Assembly: GCF_002192455.1 (NCBI RefSeq)
Contig: NZ_CP021744.1
Coordinates: 7,278,501-7,342,500 of the forward strand
Length of the DNA stretch: 64,000 nt
Reading direction: 5' to 3'
From: Streptomyces albireticuli
GTDB lineage: Bacteria > Actinomycetota > Actinomycetes > Streptomycetales > Streptomycetaceae
The notes beneath the pieces are model-generated. The model worked only from the letters and a program-made list of their open reading frames with translations. It ran no database searches and was not told the DNA's origin. Both the position numbers and the translations under genes were made by a program. Position 1 is the first letter of the stretch. Every line of letters begins with the position of its first letter. Shown here in pieces: positions 27,209 through 35,271 of this stretch.

Positions 27209-28345
27209 ATGTCCGTCACCCCGTCCGGTATCCACCGGGGGCTGGCCGGTGTCGTCGTCGACACCACCGCCATCTCCACCGTCATCCAGCGGACCAACTC
27301 GCTGACCTACCGCGGCTACGCCGTGCAGGAACTCGCCGCCCACCGCTCCTTCGAGGAGGTCGCCCACCTCCTGTGGCACGGCGAGCTCCCCGGCCCGGGG
27401 CAGCTGGCCGACTTCCGCGCCCGCGAGCGCGCCCTGCGCCCGCTGGGCCGCGGCACCGCCGAGCTGCTGGCCCGGCTGCCCGGGACCTGCCACCCCATGG
27501 ACGTGCTGCGCACCGCCGTGAGCCTCCTCGGCGCCGAGGACCCCACCGAGGACGACGGCAGCCCCGCCGCGAACCGCGCCAAGTCGCTCACCCTCCTGGC
27601 GAAGCTCCCCGTCGTGGTGGCCGCCGACCACCGGCGCCGCCGCGGCCTCGCGCCCATCCAGCCCGACCCCTCGCTCGGCCTCGCCGAGAACTTCTTCCAC
27701 ATGTGCTTCGGCGAGGTGCCGGACCCCGAGGTCGTCCGCTGCTTCGAGGTCTCGCTCATCCTGTACGCCGAGCACAGCTTCAACGCCTCGACCTTCACCG
27801 CCCGGGTCGTCACCTCCACCCTCTCCGACCTCTACAGCGCCGTCACCGCGGCCGTCGGCGCGCTCAAGGGACCCCTGCACGGCGGCGCCAACGAGGCCGT
27901 GATGCACATGCTCGCCGAGATCGGCGACGTGGAGCGGGTCGAGGAGTGGCTGGACGAGGCCCTGGCCGCCAAGCACAGGATCATGGGCTTCGGCCACCGC
28001 GTCTACCGCGACGGCGACTCCCGGGTGCCGCTCATGCAGGAGGCCGCCGACCGGCTCGTCGCCCGCACCGGCGGCCCCGGGGCGGCCCGGCTGGCCGCGC
28101 TGCACACGGCCCTGCGCGACGCCGTGCTCCGGCGCAAGGGCATCCACCCCAACCTCGACTACCCGGCGGGCCTCGCCTACCACCTGATGGGCTTCGACAT
28201 CCCCGCCTTCACACCGATCTTCGTCATGAGCCGCGTCACCGGCTGGACCGCCCACATCACCGAACAGCTCACCCACAACGCGCTGATCCGCCCCCTGGGC
28301 GCGTACGACGGGCCGGAACAGCGGCCGGTGCCGGCGGCGGTGTGA
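27209..28345 (+). CDS. prpC: 2-methylcitrate synthase / citrate synthase
   Basis: A 378-residue short-type citrate synthase. Catalytic residues appear in the usual places: His in AEHSFNASTFTARV, His in GPLHGGANEAVMHML, GFGHRVYRDGDSR and the Asp region further on. Position after prpD and prpB makes 2-methylcitrate synthase (propionyl-CoA plus oxaloacetate) the likely activity; many such enzymes also accept acetyl-CoA. AGAAGGG lies before the ATG. Confidence 0.94.
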   Translation: MSVTPSGIHRGLAGVVVDTTAISTVIQRTNSLTYRGYAVQELAAHRSFEEVAHLLWHGELPGPGQLADFRARERALRPLGRGTAELLARLPGTCHPMDVLRTAVSLLGAEDPTEDDGSPAANRAKSLTLLAKLPVVVAADHRRRRGLAPIQPDPSLGLAENFFHMCFGEVPDPEVVRCFEVSLILYAEHSFNASTFTARVVTSTLSDLYSAVTAAVGALKGPLHGGANEAVMHMLAEIGDVERVEEWLDEALAAKHRIMGFGHRVYRDGDSRVPLMQEAADRLVARTGGPGAARLAALHTALRDAVLRRKGIHPNLDYPAGLAYHLMGFDIPAFTPIFVMSRVTGWTAHITEQLTHNALIRPLGAYDGPEQRPVPAAV

Positions 28346-28348
28346 CCC

Positions 28349-28380
28349 CGGCCGGAGGGGCGGGGCCGCCCCTCCGGCCG
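28349..28380 (+). terminator. Terminator after prpC
   Basis: CGGCCGGAGGGGCGG (28349-28363) and its exact complement (28366-28380) form a 15-bp perfect GC stem four bases after the prpC stop codon. Confidence 0.85.
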
Positions 28381-28407
28381 CTCCGCCCGCCGTGCGACGA
28401 TCTTGGT

Positions 28408-29823
28408 ATGGGAGCATCCGATGTCGCCGCCCTCACCGTCCTGGGGGCCCTGCTGGAGCGGTCGCTGCCGCGGATCGCCGACGCCGTGGCCGACGCCCGC
28501 CGCTTCGACCGGGAGACCGTGCGCGCGCTCTCCGGCGCCTGGGACGGTGGCACGTTCCGGCTCTTCCTCGCCGCCACCGCCGCCACCCCGCGGGAGCGCG
28601 AGCGGCGGGCGGCGGAGGCCCTGGAAATGATGGCCGGACGGGACGTGTGGTGCCGGGCCTGGGCGGTGGAGCAGGCGGCGGCCCTCGGATACCCCCTGGG
28701 TGAACGGCTGCCGCCGGCCGAGCCGTCCCCGTCCTCCCCCGACGGCCTGGGCCGGGCGGCGCCGGTGACGTACGGGACCCCCGCCGCCCTGGCCGCCGGC
28801 TACGACCTGCGGGCGGCCGAGGTCCGCGACCTCCGCGTCGAGCGGGTCGGCACCCGGCTGACCGGCCTGCTCTCCCTGTCCGTCCCGCGCGCCCGCCGCA
28901 CCGGCACGGCGCCGCCCGAAGCCGCACGGCTGGTGGTGGAGACGAGGGACCTCACCGAGGTGCGCTTCGACTCCGACGACCTGCGTGGGGCCGCTCTCGA
29001 CGCCGGACCCGACGGCGTCGCGATCGGCATCGGCGCGCACGGCATGCTCAGGGCGGACGCGGCCACGCTCCGCGTCGACGACCCGTACCGGCACCCGCCG
29101 GCGGCCGGACCGCCGGCCGACGACCGCGCCGCGCCGCGTGTCTCCCCGGAACCGGAGGAGCGGCTGGACGGGGCGGCCCGGGTCGCCGCGACGCTGCTGC
29201 ACGCGGCGATGCTGGACATCCGCGCGGCCCATCGCGGGCACGGGGCGGACCAGGCGCTGGTGCGGGACCTCTGCCGCGCCTTCGCGGGCGCCGGCGACTA
29301 CGTGCCGGCCGCGGGCTCCCACCCGGCGGAGGGACGCCGCGACTTCGCCTTCCGCGGGCTGACCGCGTACTGGATCCGCCGCGGCGGCCCCGCGCTGGCG
29401 TCCTGGTTCACCACGCGCGTACGGGAGATCGCCGACAGCCCGTACGCCCCTGAGGCCGCCCGGGACGAGGCCCGGAAACTGGCGCTCCCGCCCGAACCGG
29501 ACCGTCCGCCGGCCCGTGCGCCGTCCGCCGGCCCGCCCACGTCGGCGGAGCTCCGCCTGGCCGCCTACACGGCGGAGCGGACCGCCGGGGGAGTCCGCCG
29601 GGACGCTTCCGCCACCTTCCACCTGGCCCTGCCGCCGCACCCCCGGGACGCCCCCGACGGGCCCTGGCGGCTGCGGGTGATGAGGAACGACGGGCCCGCC
29701 GCCCTCCGGCTGCGGACCGAAGCCTTCCAGGGCGCCGCCCGGCCGCACCTGACCGGCGGCGAGGGCACGTCCCGCGGCCTCACGCTGCACGAGGGCGCCC
29801 TCAGTTACAGCGCCGGAAGGTGA
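28408..29823 (+). CDS. Protein of unknown function
   Basis: A 471-residue protein with strong Streptomyces codon bias throughout, so clearly expressed as a gene. The first ~110 residues are helical (SDVAALTVLGALLERSLPRIADAVADARRFDRETV). The middle (~130-230) looks beta-rich, a helical stretch follows (~250-350) and the end (~395-471) is again beta-rich. I see no catalytic motif, signal peptide or membrane helix. It stands alone behind the prp operon terminator and faces the CoA-transferase unit. The gap to that gene, 29824-30000, holds only GC-rich sequence. Confidence 0.75.
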   Translation: MGASDVAALTVLGALLERSLPRIADAVADARRFDRETVRALSGAWDGGTFRLFLAATAATPRERERRAAEALEMMAGRDVWCRAWAVEQAAALGYPLGERLPPAEPSPSSPDGLGRAAPVTYGTPAALAAGYDLRAAEVRDLRVERVGTRLTGLLSLSVPRARRTGTAPPEAARLVVETRDLTEVRFDSDDLRGAALDAGPDGVAIGIGAHGMLRADAATLRVDDPYRHPPAAGPPADDRAAPRVSPEPEERLDGAARVAATLLHAAMLDIRAAHRGHGADQALVRDLCRAFAGAGDYVPAAGSHPAEGRRDFAFRGLTAYWIRRGGPALASWFTTRVREIADSPYAPEAARDEARKLALPPEPDRPPARAPSAGPPTSAELRLAAYTAERTAGGVRRDASATFHLALPPHPRDAPDGPWRLRVMRNDGPAALRLRTEAFQGAARPHLTGGEGTSRGLTLHEGALSYSAGR

Positions 29824-30000
29824 CCCGCTCCGGCCATGCGCCGGGCGCGGGGCCGGTGCCCACGGCGGACGTCCCGCCCGTGGCCGCCGTGACTGCCCGC
29901 GGGCGAGCGGCCCCGCGCGCCGCCCGGCGGGACCAGGACGCCGGCGCCCGGTCCGCGGCCATGGACCGCACCCGCGCCCCGGGCCCGCCGGCGCCCTGCC

Positions 30001-31164
30001 TCAGGCGATGACGCCGGCGCCCCGCAGCCCGTCGATGTCCGCCGTGGACAGCCCGAGTTCGCCGAGGATCTCGTCGGTGTGCTCCCCGAACGCGGGCGCC
30101 GGACTGTCCCACCGGGGGCCGTCATGGGCGAACGAGAAGGCCGCCACCGGCACGGCAGGGTCGCCAGGGGCTCCGGCCGCCAGGAAGGACCGGTGCGCCA
30201 GCTGCTCCTCCGTGAGCGCCTCGGCGAGCGTCCGCACCCGTTCGGCCGGCACCCCGTGGCCGTGGAGGAGCTCCTCCCACTCGGCCGCGGCGCGGGTCGC
30301 GAACACCTCCCGCAGCACCCGCCGCATCTCCTCGCCCAGCGCCCGGAGCCCCGACGAGGTCGTCGGCTCCGCGAACCGCGGGTGGTCGTGGCCCTCCAGG
30401 GCGAGGGCCCGCCACAGCCGGCGGTTCTGCTCGGGCGTCATCGCGCCCAGCATCAGCTCCCCGCCGGCCGTCGCGTAACTGCCGAGCCCGGCCTCCACCG
30501 CGGGCCCACGCGTGACCGGATGGAGCTCGGCCGCCACGGACGGGGCCATCAGCATCAGCGCCGTGTCGAACATGGCACAGTCGATCCGCTGCCCCCGCCC
30601 GTCCCGGGCCCGCGCGAACAGGGCGGCGCTGATGGCGAAGGCCGCGTTGTAGCCGCTCGCGTAGTCGACGAACGCCACGCCGGGCTTGCGCCCGCCGGAG
30701 CGCGGGATGACGCCGGACGCCGCCTGGATCACGTTGTCGTACGCGTTCACCCGGGCCCGGGGGCCCCGCTGCCCGAACCCCGTCATGGAGCAGTGCACCA
30801 GCGAGGGGTTGACCGCCGACAGCTCCTCGGGCCCCAGCCCCAGCCCGGCGAGGGCGCCGGCCCGGTAGTTCTCGACGAGGACGTCCGCCGTGGCGACGAG
30901 CCGCCGGAGCACCTCGCGTCCCGCCTCCGTCCGCAGGTCCAGCGTCATGGCCCGTTTGTTGCCGCCCTGCGCCTGGTAGTTGACCCCGCGCAGCCGCTCG
31001 TTGAGGCCCTCGTCGGGGCCCCGCGTGCGCGCGATGTCGGGCCGGCCGGGCGCCTCGATCTTGATGACCTCCGCGCCCAGCAGGGCCAGCTGGTACGTGG
31101 CGAACGGCCCGGCCAGCACATGGGTGAGGTCCAGGACACGGACCCCGGAGAACGGACGGGACAC
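30001..31164 (-). CDS. CaiB/BaiF (family III) CoA-transferase
   Basis: A 387-residue family III CoA-transferase, moving CoA between carboxylic acids. The N-terminus VRVLDLTHVLAGPFATYQLALLGAEVIKIE and the catalytic Asp in VAFVDYASGYNAAF are typical. The GTG start at 31162-31164 has AGGAGG six bases upstream. It lies 24 bases behind an OxlT-like carrier and its small partner in one operon. Frc-type formyl-CoA:oxalate transferase is one option, but no oxalyl-CoA decarboxylase is nearby, so the substrate is open. Confidence 0.9.
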   Translation of the reverse strand: MSRPFSGVRVLDLTHVLAGPFATYQLALLGAEVIKIEAPGRPDIARTRGPDEGLNERLRGVNYQAQGGNKRAMTLDLRTEAGREVLRRLVATADVLVENYRAGALAGLGLGPEELSAVNPSLVHCSMTGFGQRGPRARVNAYDNVIQAASGVIPRSGGRKPGVAFVDYASGYNAAFAISAALFARARDGRGQRIDCAMFDTALMLMAPSVAAELHPVTRGPAVEAGLGSYATAGGELMLGAMTPEQNRRLWRALALEGHDHPRFAEPTTSSGLRALGEEMRRVLREVFATRAAAEWEELLHGHGVPAERVRTLAEALTEEQLAHRSFLAAGAPGDPAVPVAAFSFAHDGPRWDSPAPAFGEHTDEILGELGLSTADIDGLRGAGVIA

Positions 31165-31188
31165 GGGACACCTCCTTCCGGGCCTCGT

Positions 31189-31302
31189 TCAGCCCGTGAA
31201 CAACTGCCTCAGCCTGAGGACCAGCTCGTACACGCCGTAGGCGAAGGGCGCCCCCACCCACAGCCAGCAGAACGCGAGCAGTGCCTTGCGCGAGCCCGTC
31301 AC
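31189..31302 (-). CDS. 37-residue MFS transporter small subunit
   Basis: A one-helix membrane micro-protein (ALLAFCWLWVGAPFAYGVYELVL) with a charged C-terminus. Its GTG start overlaps the TGA of the MFS carrier gene upstream (GTGA), so both are made together. Tiny partners of this kind are found behind OxlT-type carriers in actinobacteria; their role is not established. Confidence 0.82.
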   Translation of the reverse strand: MTGSRKALLAFCWLWVGAPFAYGVYELVLRLRQLFTG

Positions 31303-32672
31303 GGTGCCGCTCCCTTCTCCGGCACGGCGGCCGGTTCCTCCTCCGGCGGGGGCGGTTCGTGGTGCCGGGGGTGCACGGGCCGCACCAGCTCGTTCGCGAC
31401 GAAGCCCACGGTCAGCAGGCCGATCATGACGAAGAACGAGGTGGTGTAGAGGTCCGCGCCGCTCCGGCCCGCGGACTTCCCGGCGTCGGCGACGGCGTTG
31501 ACGATCAGCGGCCCGAGGATCCCCGCGGTCGACCACGCGGTCAGCAGCCGCCCGTGGATCGCGCCCACCTGGTACGTACCGAAGAGGTCCTTGAGGTAGG
31601 CGGGGACGGTGGCGAAACCGCCGCCGTAGAAGGAGAGGATGACGGCCGCGCAGGAGATGAACACGGCCTTGGAGGCGTCACCAGCCAGGGCGATCACCAG
31701 ATACATCAGCGCGCCCGCGCCGAGGTAGAGGCGGTAGGCGTTCTTCCGGCCGGCGAGGTCGGAGGCGGAGGACCAGACGATCCGGCCGAGCATGTTGGCC
31801 AGCGAGAGCATCCCGACGAACCCCGCGGCGGCCGCCGCCCCGACGGACGAGGAGGTGCCGGCGAAGAAGTCCGTGATCATCGGCGCGGCCTTCTCCAGGA
31901 TGCCGATGCCCGCCGTGACGTTCGTGCAGAGGACCACCCACAGGCACCAGAACTGCGGGGTGCGCAGGGCGCGGTGGGCCGACACCCGCGCGGTGGCGGC
32001 GAGCGGACGCGGCCCGTCCGCCGTGCGCCCGTCCGCCGTGCGCCCGTCCGGCGGGTGGCCGTCGGGCGGCACCCGGACGAGCAGGACGCCGAGCGTCATG
32101 AAGACCGCGTACGCGGCCCCCATGACCAGGAACGTGCGGGCGATGCCCGGCGTGCCCCGGCCGAACGTGTCGAGCAGTCCGGCCGACCAGGGCGACGCGA
32201 TGAGGGCGCCGCCGCCGAAGCCCATGATGGCGATGCCGGTGGCCATGCCCGGGCGGTCCGGGAACCACTTGATGAGCGTGGACACCGGCGAGATGTACCC
32301 GATGCCCAGGCCGACGCCCCCGATGAAGCCGTACCCGAGCACGACGAGCCAGTACTGACGCGTCGCCGCCCCGAGCGCGGCCACCAGGAACCCCGAGGAG
32401 AAGCAGACCGCCGACACGGCCATCGCCCACCGCGGCCCGTTCCGCTCCACCAGCGTGCCGCCGAACGCGGCCGAGAGCCCGAGCATCACGATCGCCACCT
32501 GGAAGGGCAGCGCCGACGCCGTGCCCGACAGGCCCAGCGCCGACTCCAGCGGCGGCTTGAACACGCTCCAGGCGTAGGCCTGGCCGATGGCGAGATGGAT
32601 GGACAGCGCGGCGGGCGGGACGAGCCAGCGGCTCCATCCGGGCGGCGCGACGGTTCGGGAGCGCGCGAGCAT
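31299..32672 (-). CDS. OxlT-like MFS carrier
   Basis: A 457-residue, 12-helix major facilitator of the oxalate/formate antiporter-like family. The N-terminus (HLAIGQAYAWSVFKPPLE), the loop WFPDRPGMATGIAIMGFGGGA and FYGGGFATVPAYLKDLFGTYQVGAIHGRLLTAW are characteristic. The central loop contains a short repeat (DGRTADGRTADG). Co-transcribed with the small partner and the CoA-transferase, it probably brings in a monocarboxylic or dicarboxylic acid that is then activated with CoA; oxalate is possible but unproved. Confidence 0.9.
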   Translation of the reverse strand: MLARSRTVAPPGWSRWLVPPAALSIHLAIGQAYAWSVFKPPLESALGLSGTASALPFQVAIVMLGLSAAFGGTLVERNGPRWAMAVSAVCFSSGFLVAALGAATRQYWLVVLGYGFIGGVGLGIGYISPVSTLIKWFPDRPGMATGIAIMGFGGGALIASPWSAGLLDTFGRGTPGIARTFLVMGAAYAVFMTLGVLLVRVPPDGHPPDGRTADGRTADGPRPLAATARVSAHRALRTPQFWCLWVVLCTNVTAGIGILEKAAPMITDFFAGTSSSVGAAAAAGFVGMLSLANMLGRIVWSSASDLAGRKNAYRLYLGAGALMYLVIALAGDASKAVFISCAAVILSFYGGGFATVPAYLKDLFGTYQVGAIHGRLLTAWSTAGILGPLIVNAVADAGKSAGRSGADLYTTSFFVMIGLLTVGFVANELVRPVHPRHHEPPPPEEEPAAVPEKGAAP

Positions 32673-32796
32673 GGAGGGAACGTACAGCGATCCGCGGGGC
32701 CGGGCGGGCCTTTTCGCCCACCCCCGCCCCTTCCCGGGACCTCGACCGCTCCATGGGCCGGACCGGACCGAGGCCGGCCCCGTGCCGGGAGTGTGC

Positions 32797-35061
32797 CTAG
32801 CCCAATGCCACGCCCCCGCCCGCCGACGGCACGTCCGCGCACCCTTCCAGCCCCGCCGGGAGGGTCCCGGTGTGCACCGTGCCCAGCCGCTGCGTCGCCC
32901 GGGTCAAGGCGACGTAGAGGTCGCTCAGACCGAACTCCGCCGGTTCCACCACGATCACCGTGTCGAACTCCAGGCCCTTCGCCTGCCGGGGGTCGAGCAG
33001 GACGACCGGGCTGGTCAGGTCGGGGACCGGGCCGGTGGACGCGGTGGGCAGGGCGGGGACGAGGGCCGCGTGGTGGGCGCGGGGGGCGATCACCGCGAGG
33101 CGGCCCTCCGCGTGGAGCTCGCGCGCGACCGCACCGGCGACCGCGCGCGGCAGGTCGTCCGTGCGCTCCGCCCAGGGGAGGGCGTCCGTCCCGCGCACCG
33201 AGCGCGGCGGTACGAAGGAGGGGTCCGCCGACCGGAGCACCCCCGCCGCGAGCTCCATGATCCGGGCCGGGGTGCGGTAGTTGACGCCGAGCCTGATGTG
33301 CTCCCAGCGGTCGCCGACGTACGGCTCCAGGATCGGGCCCCACGCGCCGCAGCCGCCCGGCTCGGAGGTCTGCGCCGGGTCGCCGACCAGCGTCATCGAA
33401 CGGGTCGGGCAGCGGCGCATCAGCAGCCGCCACGCCATCGGGGACAGCTCCTGCGCCTCGTCGACGATGATGTGCCCGAAGGCCCAGGTGCGGTCGGCCG
33501 CGGCGCGCTCGGCGGCGCTGCGGTGGTCGGCCTCCTCGTGCCGGTCGGCGAGCCGCTCGGCGTCGACCAGGTCGTGCGCGGCCAGCACCTCCGAGTCCTC
33601 GTCCTCCTTGTCCTCGAACTCCTGGGTGCGGGAGCCGTAGGAGAGGTCCAGCACGCCCTGCGCGTACCGGATCCGCTCCTGCCGCTCGGCCTCGGCCCGG
33701 GCGCGGGCCGCCGAGTCGTCCTCGCCGAGCAGCTCGGCGGCCTCGTCCAGCAGCGGCACGTCGGCGGGCGTCCACGCGCCGCCCGCGCGGCGGATCGCGG
33801 CCGCGTCGGCCTCCGGCAGGTGGACGGGGTCGGCGAGGAAGTCGGCGACCAGCCGCTGCGGGGTGAGGGCGGGCCACAGCTCGTCGATCGCGGCGTGCAC
33901 CTCACGGCTGACGGCGATCGCCTTGCCGAGCTGGGCGATGTCGTCGGGGCCGAGGAAGTTCGGGCCGCCGTACGGGTCCGCGCCGAGCCTGTCGGCCAGC
34001 TGGGCGGTGAGGGCGTCGATGACGTGGAAGGCGAAGTAGGGGCGGGCGAGGTTGTGCGGGAGCCGGGTGTCCCGGGCCCGGCGGCGCGCCTCGGCCACCG
34101 TGTCCGCGTCCAGCAGCAGCTCGCCGTCCTCGTGGTCGATGACGCGGGCGGGCTCCGGGAGGGTCTGCCGGTCCTCGACGAAGCGGGCCAGGGCGGTGGC
34201 CATCGCCGTGCCGCCCTTGACCGCCGCGGCCGCGGCGGTGTCGGTCCCCGTGGCGGTCACGCCGGGGAACAGCTCGCCGGGCGTGGCGAGCAGGACGCCC
34301 GTCTCGCCGAGCGAGGGCAGCACCTCGCCGATGTAGCCGAGGAACGCGGGGTTGGGTCCGACGATCAGCACGGCCCGCCGGGCCAGCTGCTCCCGGTGCG
34401 CGTACAGCAGATACGCGGCCCGGTGCAGGGCGACGACGGTCTTCCCGGTGCCGGGACCGCCCTCGACCACGAGGACGCCCTGGTGCGGGGCGCGGATGAT
34501 GCGGTCCTGCTCGGCCTGGATGGTCTGCACGATGTCGTGCATCCGGCCGGTACGGGCCGAGTCCAGCGCGGCGAGCAGTACGGCGTCCGCGTCCGCGCCC
34601 TCGTGCCCGGTGCGGTCGGTGTCGGTGAGGTCCAGGATCTCGTCGTGCAGGGCGGTGACCCGCCTGCCCTCGGTGCTGATGTGACGTCGGCGGCGCAGTC
34701 CCATGGGGGTGTGCCCGGTGGCGAGGTAGAAGGGGCGCGCGACCTCGGCCCGCCAGTCCAGGACCAGCGGGGTGCGGTCGGCGTCGTCACGCCGGATGCC
34801 GATGCGGCCGATGTGGTGGTCGCGGCCGTCCCGGAAGGCCAGCCGGCCGAAGCAGAGCCCGTTCTCCCCGGCGTCGAACGCGGCGAGCAGCCCGGACTGC
34901 TCGGCCACCAGCACATCGCGCTCCAGCCGCGCCTGGAAGGTGGTCCCGCCCGGCGCGAGCGCGGCCCGTACCGCCGCCTCGGCCCCCGCGCGCAGTTCGG
35001 CGAGGCGCTCGTGGAGCAGATCGATGAATTCCTGCTCCTGCCGCATTTCCTTGTTTGACAA
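32797..35061 (-). CDS. HelD/HelR-type RNA polymerase-recycling ATPase
   Basis: A 754-residue superfamily 1 helicase-like motor. Features are the N-terminal coiled region (EQEFIDLLHERLAELRAGAEAAV), the HelD motif HHIGRIGIR, Walker A (VVEGGPGTGKTVVAL, ~198-212), the split middle domain, Walker B (HIIVDEAQELSPMAW) and the C-terminal RQAKGLEFDTVIVVEP and YVALTRATQRL motifs. HelD proteins release stalled RNA polymerase; actinomycete HelR also displaces rifamycin. The TTG start at 35059-35061 has GGGAG five bases upstream. I could not find a rifamycin-associated element upstream. Confidence 0.9.
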   Translation of the reverse strand: MSNKEMRQEQEFIDLLHERLAELRAGAEAAVRAALAPGGTTFQARLERDVLVAEQSGLLAAFDAGENGLCFGRLAFRDGRDHHIGRIGIRRDDADRTPLVLDWRAEVARPFYLATGHTPMGLRRRRHISTEGRRVTALHDEILDLTDTDRTGHEGADADAVLLAALDSARTGRMHDIVQTIQAEQDRIIRAPHQGVLVVEGGPGTGKTVVALHRAAYLLYAHREQLARRAVLIVGPNPAFLGYIGEVLPSLGETGVLLATPGELFPGVTATGTDTAAAAAVKGGTAMATALARFVEDRQTLPEPARVIDHEDGELLLDADTVAEARRRARDTRLPHNLARPYFAFHVIDALTAQLADRLGADPYGGPNFLGPDDIAQLGKAIAVSREVHAAIDELWPALTPQRLVADFLADPVHLPEADAAAIRRAGGAWTPADVPLLDEAAELLGEDDSAARARAEAERQERIRYAQGVLDLSYGSRTQEFEDKEDEDSEVLAAHDLVDAERLADRHEEADHRSAAERAAADRTWAFGHIIVDEAQELSPMAWRLLMRRCPTRSMTLVGDPAQTSEPGGCGAWGPILEPYVGDRWEHIRLGVNYRTPARIMELAAGVLRSADPSFVPPRSVRGTDALPWAERTDDLPRAVAGAVARELHAEGRLAVIAPRAHHAALVPALPTASTGPVPDLTSPVVLLDPRQAKGLEFDTVIVVEPAEFGLSDLYVALTRATQRLGTVHTGTLPAGLEGCADVPSAGGGVALG

Positions 35062-35084
35062 TTCGACTCCCGCCCGGATATGAT
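35055..35084 (+). promoter_or_regulatory. Near-consensus housekeeping promoter facing away from helR
   Basis: TTGACA (35055-35060) and TATGAT (35079-35084) are separated by 18 bases on the plus strand. Both hexamers are at or one base from the sigma-70/HrdB consensus, which is rare in this GC-rich genome. It overlaps the start of the helR-type gene on the other strand and points towards the hairpin at 35155-35181. Confidence 0.7.
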
Positions 35085-35090
35085 GGCCTC

Positions 35091-35190
35091 ATAAAGCTTC
35101 TCCATGGCCTGTGTTCACGCAAGACATGGAAACATCCAATGTACACAACGGAATGCCCCGACCGTCAATGCGGTCCGGGGCTTTCTTTGT
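35091..35190 (+). ncRNA. Candidate ~100-nt small RNA divergent from the helR-type gene
   Basis: The expected transcript starts about seven bases after TATGAT and ends at a Rho-independent terminator. Within it, no open frame has Streptomyces codon bias. Short inverted words (TCCATG with CATGGA, TGTGT with ACACA) allow an internal stem before the terminator hairpin. The region is unusually AT-rich for this genome. Promoter, length, structure and terminator together make a small RNA the simplest reading; expression is not shown. Confidence 0.5.
35155..35190 (+). terminator. Rho-independent terminator with T tract
   Basis: GCCCCGACCG (35155-35164) pairs with CGGTCCGGGGC (35171-35181, one bulged C) around the loop TCAATG, followed by TTTCTTTGTT. 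The T tract is on the plus strand only, so it ends rightward transcripts, although no protein gene lies upstream on that strand. Confidence 0.85.
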
Positions 35191-35271
35191 TGTGCGGGGG
35201 TTTTCCAGGGTTCCGGAAGTGCCGGGGCGCGCCGCCGCCCGGCCGGCGGCCGCCGGTGTCCGCCGGTCCGC

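Noticed and set aside
30001..32672. Oxalate degradation operon
   Set aside because: The carrier and CoA-transferase fit, but oxalyl-CoA decarboxylase is absent, so the substrate was left open.
35062..35271. Rifamycin-associated element upstream of the helR-type gene
   Set aside because: The known inverted-repeat element (GGGGCTTGC...GGCAAG type) was looked for and not found; the only strong hairpin here is a terminator with a plus-strand T tract.
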